From NCBI GenBank assembly GCA_030595835.1, contig JAUVLG010000017.1, positions 1-40,285 on the forward strand: a stretch of 40,285 nucleotides of DNA, given 5' to 3'. The stretch's first letter is position 1, and each line of letters begins with the position of its first letter. The DNA is from Candidatus Eiseniibacteriota bacterium. Lineage in GTDB: Bacteria; Joyebacterota; Joyebacteria; Joyebacterales; Joyebacteraceae. Below are positions 23,287 through 31,137 of the stretch, one piece after another. A program made the translations under genes and the position numbers. The notes below the pieces were generated by a model. The model had not been told where the DNA came from. It did not search any database and worked only from the letters and a program-made list of their open reading frames with translations.

Positions 23287-24561
23287 ATGCCTGATTCCGG
23301 CGGCAGCGCGCGTGCCCTTTGTTCGTTGCTCACCGACGAACTGGCCGCGTTCGACGAGTTCGGGACTGAGACCTCGGTCAGCGTGACCGAGGTCGACGGG
23401 CTCTCGGGATGCCTGGCCATCGATACGTTCACCAATGAGTTCTGGACCTCGAAGCAGCGCGCGGCGAACCGACTGCACGAGGTCTCCTACCGTGCGTGCT
23501 TCAAGCCGCAGCTCCCGCGGTTCTTCATCGACCGCCTGACGGCCCCGGGCGATATCGTCTACGACCCGTTCATGGGACGGGGGACGACACCGCTGGAGGC
23601 GGCCCTCGCGGGGCGAGTGCCCGTGGGCTGCGACATCAATCCACTGTCAGAGATCCTCGTTCTACCGCGCCTCGAGCCACCAGGGCTTGATGACGTCGAG
23701 GTACGTCTTGCGGAGATAGACCTCGATGTGTCGCCCCGGCGCGACGTGGGCGGAGGAACGCACGACGACCTGCTCGTCTTCTATCATCCGGATACGCTCA
23801 GGGAGCTATCTGCGCTGAGGGAGTATCTACTCACCGGGGAAGCGGAGGGAACTCTCGACGCGGTCGACCGCTGGATACGCATGGTTGCGGTCAGCCGCCT
23901 GACCGGGCACTCGAGCGGCTTCTTCTCCGTCTACACGCTCCCGCCGAACCAGGCCGTATCGGTGAGATCTCAGCGCAAGATCAACGAGCGGCGGCGGCAG
24001 ACCCCGCCCAGAAGGTACATCCCCGAACTCATCCTGAAGAAGAGCAGGGCACTTCTGGGTGGGCTTGAGGACGCCGAAAGAGCGGTGCTCTCGGGGGTTT
24101 GGGAACGGTCGTTGCTTCTTACGGGCTCAGCCGCGGCGACTCCCGAGGTAGCGGACGGCTCGGTGGCCCTTGTTGTTACCTCGCCGCCCTTTCTCGATGT
24201 CGTCGATTATGCTCAGGACAATTGGCTTCGGTGCTGGTTCTGTGGTATAAGCGCGAACGAGGTTCCGGTGACTGTTGTTCATGATGTCTTCGCTTGGCAA
24301 GAGGCCATGACCGACGTGTTTCTGGAGCTGGCGCGCGTTCTGCGACCCGGAGGACATGTTGCTTTCGAGGTCGGGGAGGTGCGGGCAGGCTCGCTGAAGC
24401 TGGAGGAAGCGGTGCTGCCCTGCGGAGTGCGCGCGGGACTGGCCCCAGTGCTTGTGCTCATCAACGAGCAGGAGTTCACGAAGACGGCGAACTGCTGGGG
24501 TGTGAGCAACCGAACCAAGGGGACCAACACGAACCGCGTCGTTCTCTTCCAGAGGAGATGA
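23287..24561 (+). CDS. orphan DNA (amino) methyltransferase
   Basis: 424 residues, ATG 23287 with GGGAGG upstream. SAM-binding motif I is DPFMGRGTT (93-101), followed by the acidic CDINPLSEILVLPRL; catalytic motif IV is TSPPF (298-302), then LDVVDY. The SPP-aromatic type modifies N4-cytosine or N6-adenine in DNA. Motif I precedes motif IV by ~200 residues, with a variable region between (a likely target-recognition part), so the order differs from the common beta class. The N-terminal HEVSYRACFKPQLPRFFIDRL is typical of a conserved family of solitary methylases. No restriction endonuclease is adjacent, so a regulatory or phage-defence-decoy role is possible. Confidence 0.82.
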   Translation: MPDSGGSARALCSLLTDELAAFDEFGTETSVSVTEVDGLSGCLAIDTFTNEFWTSKQRAANRLHEVSYRACFKPQLPRFFIDRLTAPGDIVYDPFMGRGTTPLEAALAGRVPVGCDINPLSEILVLPRLEPPGLDDVEVRLAEIDLDVSPRRDVGGGTHDDLLVFYHPDTLRELSALREYLLTGEAEGTLDAVDRWIRMVAVSRLTGHSSGFFSVYTLPPNQAVSVRSQRKINERRRQTPPRRYIPELILKKSRALLGGLEDAERAVLSGVWERSLLLTGSAAATPEVADGSVALVVTSPPFLDVVDYAQDNWLRCWFCGISANEVPVTVVHDVFAWQEAMTDVFLELARVLRPGGHVAFEVGEVRAGSLKLEEAVLPCGVRAGLAPVLVLINEQEFTKTANCWGVSNRTKGTNTNRVVLFQRR

Positions 24562-24596
24562 CGCCGAACGACCGGCTCACGCGAGGGGGCTACTAA

Positions 24597-25496
24597 ATGG
24601 AGAAGCCTGAGTTCTTCCGCGTCTTGAACAACCTCTATGATGCAGTCTGGCTCGTGGACAGCGAACGCCACATCACGCACTGGAATGCGGGCGCCGAGAA
24701 GCTGACGGGCTACACGACCGGCGAGATGGTTGGCGCGGACTGCAGGGACAAGGCGCTGGTGCACCTGAGCGAGGACGGTGTGGATCTGTGCGAGAGCATC
24801 TGCCCGCTCCTTGACACCGACAACCTGCGGGACATACGAGAAGCGCAGGTCTACATACGCCACAAGGAAGGGCACCTCGTGCCCGCGCAGGCCCGGATGG
24901 TTCCCATCAGGGACGCGAACGGACACATCACGGGTGCCGCGGAGATCTTCTCGGACAGGTCGGTGGGGGACGAGATAGAGAAGCGGCTGGAGGAGCTGGA
25001 GCGCCTCGCGCGGCTCGACGTCTTGACGCGCCTGCCGAACAGGCGCTATGTCGAGGAGATAGTGAGCGCGCAACTCGCAGAGCTGGAGCGGTTCGACCGG
25101 TACTTCGGGATTATGATGATAGACCTCGACGGGTTCGCGAAGATCAACGAGAAGTTCAGCACGGCGTCGGGGGACGACGTGCTGCGCATGATCGCCCGGA
25201 CGTGGTTCCTGGCGGCGCGTCCGTTCGACACCGTGGCCAGGTGGGAAGAGGACGCGTTTGCGGTTGTCAGCATCAACGTCGACAGAGAGGGACTGCGTTC
25301 GATGGCGGAGCGCTTCGTGATGCTCCTGAACAACCTGCTCAAGCCGTGGGACAGGTCGGCCCTTGGGATCGGTGCTTCCGTCGGAGCGACGATGGTGCGC
25401 CGGGGCGACTCCACCGACTCGGTCATCCTGCGCGCGGAGAAGATGCTCGAGGAGGCGAAGCTCGGTGGCGGCGGGCAGCTGGTCTTGGAGGAGTAG
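24597..25496 (+). CDS. PAS domain protein with degenerate GGDEF (EEDAF)
   Basis: 299 residues, ATG 24597. A PAS domain (about 6-118) carries Cys 49, Cys 65 and Cys 69 (C-x15-C-x3-C, the last in ESICPLL). A linker helix leads to a GGDEF-fold domain (about 138-299): LDVLTRLPNRR and MIDLDGFAKIN are kept, but the catalytic GGDEF is EEDAF (217-221). The Gly pair is lost and the Glu base is Ala. Diguanylate cyclase activity is therefore unlikely; GTP or c-di-GMP binding, or a scaffold role, is possible. It is paralogous to the gene at 25890. The spaced Cys residues are shared and may bind a metal, Fe-S cluster or haem. Confidence 0.85.
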   Translation: MEKPEFFRVLNNLYDAVWLVDSERHITHWNAGAEKLTGYTTGEMVGADCRDKALVHLSEDGVDLCESICPLLDTDNLRDIREAQVYIRHKEGHLVPAQARMVPIRDANGHITGAAEIFSDRSVGDEIEKRLEELERLARLDVLTRLPNRRYVEEIVSAQLAELERFDRYFGIMMIDLDGFAKINEKFSTASGDDVLRMIARTWFLAARPFDTVARWEEDAFAVVSINVDREGLRSMAERFVMLLNNLLKPWDRSALGIGASVGATMVRRGDSTDSVILRAEKMLEEAKLGGGGQLVLEE

Positions 25497-25631
25497 TTTC
25501 GCGGCAGCGGGCGCGGCACTGTTCAGAGCGCCCGGGAGATGGATTGAACACGTGGTCAGAGCTTCGTAACAGCACGCGGGTATAGCAGTAATTCCTGACG
25601 CTACGCTCATACGTCGAGAATACGACACCAG

Positions 25632-25657
25632 AAAGGCCTGCCAGTAGGGAGGCCTTT
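25632..25657 (+). terminator. intrinsic terminator between the two PAS-GGDEF genes
   Basis: AAAGGCCT (25632-25639), a 10-base loop, AGGCCTTT (25650-25657), then TCTT. A classical hairpin that insulates the first gene from the promoter of the second. Confidence 0.8.
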
Positions 25658-25683
25658 TCTTGACTGATTGCTCATGTTGCGTC

Positions 25684-25712
25684 TTGACGTAGGTCATCCA
25701 TTTTGGTATAAT
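25684..25712 (+). promoter_or_regulatory. near-perfect sigma-70 promoter with long leader
   Basis: TTGACG (25684-25689), 17 bases, TATAAT (25707-25712). It matches the consensus at 11 of 12 positions with ideal spacing. Transcription would start near 25719 and give a G+C-rich leader of about 170 bases before ATG 25890, including a short stem (CGGCC...GGCCG near 25815-25835). It does not show the conserved core of a c-di-GMP (GEMM) riboswitch. Confidence 0.8.
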
Positions 25713-25889
25713 CCGCAGTAGGCACCCATGCGGCGGACGCACTCGCTGGGCAGAAGGTCCTGCCCGCAGCAGCCGCGCAATCGGAGAGTGGCGCAGGGGG
25801 AGGAACTCAGCATCCGGCCGGCTGAAGGCCGGGCCGCCTGGCGGGGTAGAGGGCCTGCGGGGGTGGGCCCAGGGGAGGTGAGGCGAGCA

Positions 25890-26792
25890 ATGGAGAGGTC
25901 GGGGTTCTTCCGTGCGATGATCGACAATCTCCACGACGGGGCCTACTTCGTCGATCGTGACCGCCGCATCGTCTACTGGAACAAGAGCGCAGAGGAGTTG
26001 ACCGGCTACGCCAGCGAAGAAGTGGTCGGCCGGACGTGCGATGATGAGATCCGGATGCATGTCGATGAGGAGGGGAAGAACCTCTGCACGGACATGTGTC
26101 CGATCAGCGAGACGCTTGAGGACGGGGAACTCAGGGAGGCGGAGCTCTTCCTGCATCACAAGTTGGGGCACCGGGTCCCTGTTGCCATCCGCGTGGCGCC
26201 GGTGCGGGACCGGAAGGGTGAGATAACGGGGGCCGTGGAGGTTTTCTCCGAGAACTCGGCCCTGGTGACGGCGCGGGCGCGGATAGGCGAGCTGGAAAGA
26301 ATCGCGACGCTCGACCCGCTGACGCGTTTGCCGAGCAGGCGGTGTATCGAGCAGGAGCTGACGAGCAGGGTGGACGAACTCGCCAGGTTCGGAAGGACGT
26401 TCGGCGTCGTTTCTGTCCGGGTTGACGGGATGGAGAAGCTGAACGGCGCGTTCGGGCGGGACGTCGGCGACGACGTGCTCCGGATGGTCGGGAACACGCT
26501 GCTCTACAACAGCCGGCCGTTCGACGTCATCGGGCGCTGGGGCGGCGCGGAGTACGTCGGCACGGTCGTAGGCGTGGAGCGCGACGGTCTCATCAAGGTC
26601 GCGGAGCGCCTTCGGGCGCTGGTCGGGAAATCGATCCTGCCGCTCGAGGACCGGACGGTCAGCGTGACGGTCTCGGTCGGCGCCGTGATGGCGGAGTGGG
26701 GTGACACCGTGGATGTGCTCATCGACCGGGCCGAGCAGATGATGCACCGCAGCAGAGGCAGGGGTAGGGACAGAGTTACCATATGGAAATAG
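25890..26792 (+). CDS. PAS domain protein with degenerate GGDEF (GGAEY)
   Basis: 300 residues, ATG 25890 after AGGGGAGGTGAGG; the open frame extends upstream, but that part is leader. PAS domain at about 6-118, with the Cys set of its paralogue (Cys 50, 66 and 70; LCTDMCPI). The GGDEF-fold domain (about 138-300) has LDPLTRLPSRR, but the metal-binding first Asp of the DxD segment is Arg (VRVDGM) and the active-site motif is GGAEY (218-222). Both changes should abolish cyclase activity. About 170 bases of leader and a strong promoter separate it from its paralogue, so expression of the two may differ. It may sense redox or a ligand and pass the signal by protein contact. Confidence 0.85.
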   Translation: MERSGFFRAMIDNLHDGAYFVDRDRRIVYWNKSAEELTGYASEEVVGRTCDDEIRMHVDEEGKNLCTDMCPISETLEDGELREAELFLHHKLGHRVPVAIRVAPVRDRKGEITGAVEVFSENSALVTARARIGELERIATLDPLTRLPSRRCIEQELTSRVDELARFGRTFGVVSVRVDGMEKLNGAFGRDVGDDVLRMVGNTLLYNSRPFDVIGRWGGAEYVGTVVGVERDGLIKVAERLRALVGKSILPLEDRTVSVTVSVGAVMAEWGDTVDVLIDRAEQMMHRSRGRGRDRVTIWK

Positions 26793-26934
26793 GCGTGCGG
26801 GGGCTGCTGGCGGAGCCCCTCATTAGCCTAGGATCCCCAGGTTCGGCGCCTGAATAGGCAACCTGCAATCGCAAGTGAGCGCTGGATGACGCAGAGTCCG
26901 GATCGAGTGGGGACGGGGGTTCAAGGCGAGACTA

Positions 26935-26960
26935 ACCGCCGCCCGGAAACGGGCGGCGGT
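26935..26960 (+). terminator. intrinsic terminator after the second PAS-GGDEF gene
   Basis: ACCGCCGCCCG, loop GAAA (a GNRA tetraloop), CGGGCGGCGGT, then GTCTTTT. The 11-bp stem is perfect and is followed by a short T-run on the plus strand. The gap from 26793 to 27057 holds no gene that I can see. Confidence 0.85.
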
Positions 26961-27057
26961 GTCTTTTGAGGCGCATCGGTGGGTTCGCGCCTGTCTACAT
27001 CGGGCAGAAGGCGCGCGGCGGTGTGTTGCTGCTTCCGAAGCGCTGAGGTAGGGCGGG

Positions 27058-29805
27058 CTACCTCACAAGTACGAGCTTCTGTTCGTCGGCGCCGGCGTCG
27101 CTTTCGCATCGCGCGAAGTACACGCCCGCCGAAACCACGTGCCCGGCCTCGTCCATCCCGTCCCAGACAAACTCGCGGCGCCCGGGCGACACGGCGGCGT
27201 CCACCAGTGTTCTCACCAGCTGCCCGCGCACGTTGTAGACCGCCAGCGTGATCCGCCCGGCGTCGGGTGGGACGTCGAGCTTGAGCGTCGTCGAGTCCGT
27301 GAAGGGTGATGGCCTCGCGGCGTGGAGCTTGAGCGCAATGGAGAGCGGCTCCGTCCCTATGCACGCGCAGCGGGCTGGAGACGCTCCGATGTGGCCGCCA
27401 GATACGCCGGACGCGATGCACGGTGAGCACTCCTGGAGCTGCAGCGCGCCCCGCGCCGCGCCGCAGAACAGCGGGTCGGCGAACAGCATTCCTTCGGCGC
27501 TGCATGAGTCAGGCAGGCTGTCGCCCCCGGCGTTGCCGTAGACGCAGCAGAAGGTCAACGCCGGAGCCGCGCCCTGCTCGCAGGCGACCGCCCCGCCATC
27601 GAGGCTGCCGTAGATGATAGTGTCGATCAGTAGGGGAGAGGAGGCGTGGCAGAATATGCCCCCGCACTCGGGGGCGTCGTTTGCGACCAGCGTGCAGTTC
27701 ACGAACTCCGGTATCGAGCCGTCCCCGCTGGCTACCGCCCCACCGCGTAACGCCGCCTGATTTTCAAGGAACGTGCAGCGCTCGAGCAGTGGGTTCGCCT
27801 GATTGAGGCAGCACAGGCCGCCCGCCGCTCCCGGCGATGAGTTGTACTTGAGGACGATGTTCCTTATCGTCGGCGACGCGCCGTTGAGGTAGATGCCGCC
27901 GCCCGCCTCCTCCGCCAGGCCGGAGCCGGGAGCTCTTCCGTTCACGACTGTGAGTCCCTCGATAAGCGCGTCACGTCCCTCATCCTCGGTGAGAACGAAC
28001 CCGCGTCCGGCGCCGTCGCAGTCGATGACGGTAGCGCCGGGTCCACGGGTTCCGCGAACGCGGATATCTTTGCCGTGAAAGGTGAGGTCCCGGTTGCCCG
28101 GGCCCCTGTAGATTCCGGGAAGCACCTCCACCGTCCGCCCGTCGGCCACGAAGTCAAGAGCGTCCTGGATGGCTGTGAAGTGACCGCCGCCGCCGGCATC
28201 AACCATCACGATGTCGACGTCGATGATGGACAGTGGGACCTCAACGCGGCCCCCGATCGAGTCGGAGTAGCTTGGGTAGGAGGTCGAGGAATCGTGGAGG
28301 AGCCCACGCGCCAGGAACTCGACCACGCCGGTTTGCACCAACGCGTCCGCGATGAGCTCCCACGTTACGCTTTCGTACACGCAGCCAGAGTCGGAGAACC
28401 ACCCCGATAGCGTCCTGGTCGAACACTCCCCGGGCGCCAGACTGCAGAGGTCCGACGGCAGCAGCGTGACCGTCGGGAACTGTGTCTCATCCTGTGCGCC
28501 GAACGGGTGAGGACCCGTGTAGACGACACGAGCGGTCATAGTGAATGGGGTCCCGCGCAGCACCTCGGCCGGGGCGTCGACGCTGATCTTCCATGGAGCG
28601 ACGAGGGTTCCCCACCTGAATGACCTCGGCCAGAGCTCGTCGACAAGGAAGTCCTGGTTGAAGTGCACGTCCGGGCCCTGGTAGACGCCGCTGTGCCATG
28701 GGTCGTGGACTATGTAGACCGCGGTGCTGTCGTCGTAGCCCTTCGCCACACGTGCGTGCGTTCCGTACGAAGAGCTGTCGTACCGCGTCACGATGATGAT
28801 CGGGTAGTTCGCACTGATGAGGGACTTGAGGTCGTTGTGCCGGTCCGGGAAGTCCGGGTCGCTCTCGCCTGGCTGCGACCAGTAGCACTCAAGAGCGCCG
28901 TAACCCAGCCGCCGCTGGTTGTACCCGTGCAGATTGGGGATCTGAATGGCCGAGCTGATGGCGCTGAACTGCGCCGCGCGCATCATGTCGCTAATGTGCG
29001 TGCCGTTCGGACTCGTGTTAGCCACTTGGGCGACGTGTTGCTGGCCGATCTCCGGCCCCCAGTAGTCCATTACCATCTGGACCGTGGCCGGGCCGCAGTT
29101 GTAGTCAGTGAGCTGGTAGTGGTGGGGGACGTCGTCGATGTCGTGGCTCGTAGGGTAGCGGGTGCCGGTGCGGGCGTCCAGGTCCCGAGACGTGGCTGCT
29201 CGTGGCGCGTCCGCCGCGTCCGGTTGTGGCGGCGAGATCTCTTCGTCGGCGAAGGTGTGGATGTCGGACGGGTCGCTCACGTTGATGAAGAGCTCCCTGG
29301 TCCCGGTCAGCGAGTGCCAGTACCAGTAGAGGTGCTTGTTTGGCATGCCGACAACACACAGATCGGTGGCGGAGACGGCAGTTCCCAGTTCGGCGGCGGC
29401 GAGCTGTGCCGCGTGTGCTCCAGTCACCTTCGGAAGCGATGCGAGTGCGGTCTGCTTGCCGAATGCCTGCCAGTCCCCGGTCAGGGCGTCGACCGTCACG
29501 TAGCTCGTGGTCCCGGCGGGCTGCGACGTGAGCGGGACGTAGTAGTAAGAGGGTTCGATGACCGGGTACGAGTGAATGAGAAGCGGCGCTCCTGCTTCCA
29601 CGTGCCTCCCGGCCCAGGGACCGAATGCCCCGGGATCGTTCGGGTGGCGAGCGCTGTACCCCCCGACATGCGCGGCCAGCTGCTGCGCGGTGCCGACGGC
29701 CTCGGTCTCGGTGACCGGAGGGGCGGCGGCTGTGAGAGAGGGGAAGGCAAGCGCGACGACCGCTAGCACGAGCATGGTCGACGCGGACACAGAAACTGGT
29801 CTCAC
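27058..29805 (-). CDS. secreted C39-like peptidase / beta-helix protein with C-terminal sorting domain
   Basis: 915 residues from GTG 29805 (AGAGGA 7 bases upstream); longer starts lack ribosome sites. A signal peptide spans ~1-27. A C39-like cysteine-peptidase domain (~220-380) has Cys 237 (YNCGPATVQMVMDYW), His 350 (YGTHARVAKGYD) and Asp 368 (IVHDPW), forming a plausible catalytic triad. A Cys-rich linker follows, then a right-handed beta-helix region beginning GHFTAIQDALDFVADG and LPGIYRG, with repeated G-G-I/A-x-C turns. The C-terminus (~825-915) is the FlgD/T9SS-like domain (PSPF..STTLKL, WDGMDEAGHVVSAGVYFAR). Likely an exported protein attached or secreted by a type IX-like route; peptidase activity is predicted only. 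Confidence 0.85.
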   Translation of the reverse strand: MRPVSVSASTMLVLAVVALAFPSLTAAAPPVTETEAVGTAQQLAAHVGGYSARHPNDPGAFGPWAGRHVEAGAPLLIHSYPVIEPSYYYVPLTSQPAGTTSYVTVDALTGDWQAFGKQTALASLPKVTGAHAAQLAAAELGTAVSATDLCVVGMPNKHLYWYWHSLTGTRELFINVSDPSDIHTFADEEISPPQPDAADAPRAATSRDLDARTGTRYPTSHDIDDVPHHYQLTDYNCGPATVQMVMDYWGPEIGQQHVAQVANTSPNGTHISDMMRAAQFSAISSAIQIPNLHGYNQRRLGYGALECYWSQPGESDPDFPDRHNDLKSLISANYPIIIVTRYDSSSYGTHARVAKGYDDSTAVYIVHDPWHSGVYQGPDVHFNQDFLVDELWPRSFRWGTLVAPWKISVDAPAEVLRGTPFTMTARVVYTGPHPFGAQDETQFPTVTLLPSDLCSLAPGECSTRTLSGWFSDSGCVYESVTWELIADALVQTGVVEFLARGLLHDSSTSYPSYSDSIGGRVEVPLSIIDVDIVMVDAGGGGHFTAIQDALDFVADGRTVEVLPGIYRGPGNRDLTFHGKDIRVRGTRGPGATVIDCDGAGRGFVLTEDEGRDALIEGLTVVNGRAPGSGLAEEAGGGIYLNGASPTIRNIVLKYNSSPGAAGGLCCLNQANPLLERCTFLENQAALRGGAVASGDGSIPEFVNCTLVANDAPECGGIFCHASSPLLIDTIIYGSLDGGAVACEQGAAPALTFCCVYGNAGGDSLPDSCSAEGMLFADPLFCGAARGALQLQECSPCIASGVSGGHIGASPARCACIGTEPLSIALKLHAARPSPFTDSTTLKLDVPPDAGRITLAVYNVRGQLVRTLVDAAVSPGRREFVWDGMDEAGHVVSAGVYFARCESDAGADEQKLVLVR

Positions 29806-29984
29806 GGTCACATCCTCTGGCTGGGTGTTCCGAGTCCGGTGGGCATCAGGATCTCTGGGACCGCAGCCCGGGGGACGATAGGGGGTGCGGTCAGTGAGAA
29901 CAAGGTAGTATATCATCCGGTGGCGGCGTAGTCAATGAGTAATGGTCAGCAGCACGGGTAATGAGTACTGGAGACTCGCGAGTA

Positions 29985-30013
29985 GAGACCCCCCGGCTAC
30001 GGCCGGGGGTCTC
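29985..30013 (-). terminator. hairpin terminator after the CBM9-like gene
   Basis: GAGACCCCC (with one bulged C), GGC, loop TACG, GCC, GGGGGTCTC. On the plus strand the loop reads TACG, of the UNCG type. The stem lies just downstream of the minus-strand gene ending at 30060 and upstream of the C39-like gene. No T-run is present. Confidence 0.55.
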
Positions 30014-30059
30014 GTCATCGTGAATCGTGTTCCCGTCACAAACTGCGAAGCCTTCGGTG

Positions 30060-30752
30060 CTACTGATACAGAGCCTTGATGGCGCCCCACGTTGCGTCCT
30101 CGACGGGGCAGGGGAGGCACTCGATCGTGATCTTCCAGTTGTCGTACGCGTGGACGCGTGCGTCGAGGACACTCGACACACCGATCGCGAACCCGAACTT
30201 GATGGGGCTTCCGGTCTGGGAGAAGTCGGGTCTCTCGGCGGGATCGAACTGGTACGGGGGGACTTCGCCGAAATCGGTCACATAGGCAGGAGCGAAGACG
30301 TGTATCTCCCAGTACGTCTCCACGCCGCTGCCGGTAACCCAGGGTGAGAGCGGCGCTCCGTAGTACCGTCCATCCTGAACCACGAGGAGCTTGATGTTTT
30401 GCCCGGCGCCGAACGAGTTCATGGCTTTCTCGTCGATCTCGAGCTCGATGGTCTCGATCTCGCAACCGTCGGCCGGGTCCCAGACGACACCGTTCTTCCA
30501 CAGGAGCACCCAGACGTGCAGCTCCCAGCCCGACCGCGTGCTGATTTCCAGATACGCGTCAGGGTTGCCGCCGGTCTCGTGGCGCGTGACGGTGCATGCA
30601 CCGACTCCCGACTCCAGAAGCACGACGTGCGACCAGTCCGTGAAGTCGCCATCCATGATGATAACACCGGGGTTGAAGGCAGCGCAGATGCTCGGCAGGC
30701 AGAGGATGCACGCCAGGCACAGTGCGCTGACAGGATTGGCAAGAGCTTTCAT
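30060..30752 (-). CDS. secreted CBM9/DOMON-like protein with C-terminal TWG motif
   Basis: 230 residues from ATG 30752 (GGAGG 7 bases upstream). A signal peptide ends around AICAAF. The sequence MDGDFTDWSHVV and the beta-rich rest (AYLEISTRSGWELHVWVLLW, ELEIDEKAMNSFG, YWEIHVF, IKFGFAIG, YDNWKITIECLPCPV) are typical of CBM9 or DOMON-like jelly rolls, which bind sugars or cofactors. The protein ends CLPCPVEDATWGAIKALYQ. The closing TWG.IK.LY matches the end of the DUF11-like protein at 33123, which is otherwise unrelated; see findings. It is a single-gene unit with a hairpin after it. Confidence 0.72.
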   Translation of the reverse strand: MKALANPVSALCLACILCLPSICAAFNPGVIIMDGDFTDWSHVVLLESGVGACTVTRHETGGNPDAYLEISTRSGWELHVWVLLWKNGVVWDPADGCEIETIELEIDEKAMNSFGAGQNIKLLVVQDGRYYGAPLSPWVTGSGVETYWEIHVFAPAYVTDFGEVPPYQFDPAERPDFSQTGSPIKFGFAIGVSSVLDARVHAYDNWKITIECLPCPVEDATWGAIKALYQ

Positions 30753-31017
30753 TTGAAGCCTCCGACTTACTTGGCCCGCTGGTGGCTGCCTGTTCCGCGT
30801 GGCTGTGGCGTGCGGGTCCGCTGCGGTGGTGGGGGCGACGCAGGGCAGCCCGCAACCTGTAATCACTGTCGGCCCATACGCGTCTCCTCTGGGGCGTGTT
30901 TCTGCACGGTACACAACCGGTCCATGCAATCCCACTGGTGCCGCGCCCGCGGGGGGCAGCTTTCCTTGGCGGGCGGCCGTGCTGAGTGTTCAATCACCGT
31001 GTGCGTGGGTATGGTAA

Positions 31018-31044
31018 GGGAGGCAACAATGTTGTCTCCCTTTT
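31018..31044 (+). terminator. intrinsic terminator/attenuator in the leader of the Fn3 lipoprotein
   Basis: GGGAGGCAAC, loop AAT, GTTGTCTCCC, then TTTTCC. Ten pairs (one G-U), with a T-run. No plus-strand gene lies between 30753 and 31018 that it could end. It could therefore be an attenuator for the gene starting at 31138, or end a short RNA made from this 385-base gap. Confidence 0.6.
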
Positions 31045-31137
31045 CCGTGTATGGTAGAGTGACCTTGACCCTCTGTGTGGCCTTCAGTCTCGCTGGGCGG
31101 GCCGGTTGCCTGCCGTGCGGGGGAAGGAGCGTCGATC

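Noticed and set aside
25719-25889. c-di-GMP (GEMM) riboswitch in the leader of the second PAS-GGDEF gene
   Set aside because: The conserved core sequences of GEMM are not present.
24279-26747. Long open frame of ~820 codons on the minus strand
   Set aside because: It covers two clear plus-strand genes plus a terminator and a promoter between them, which a real gene would not.
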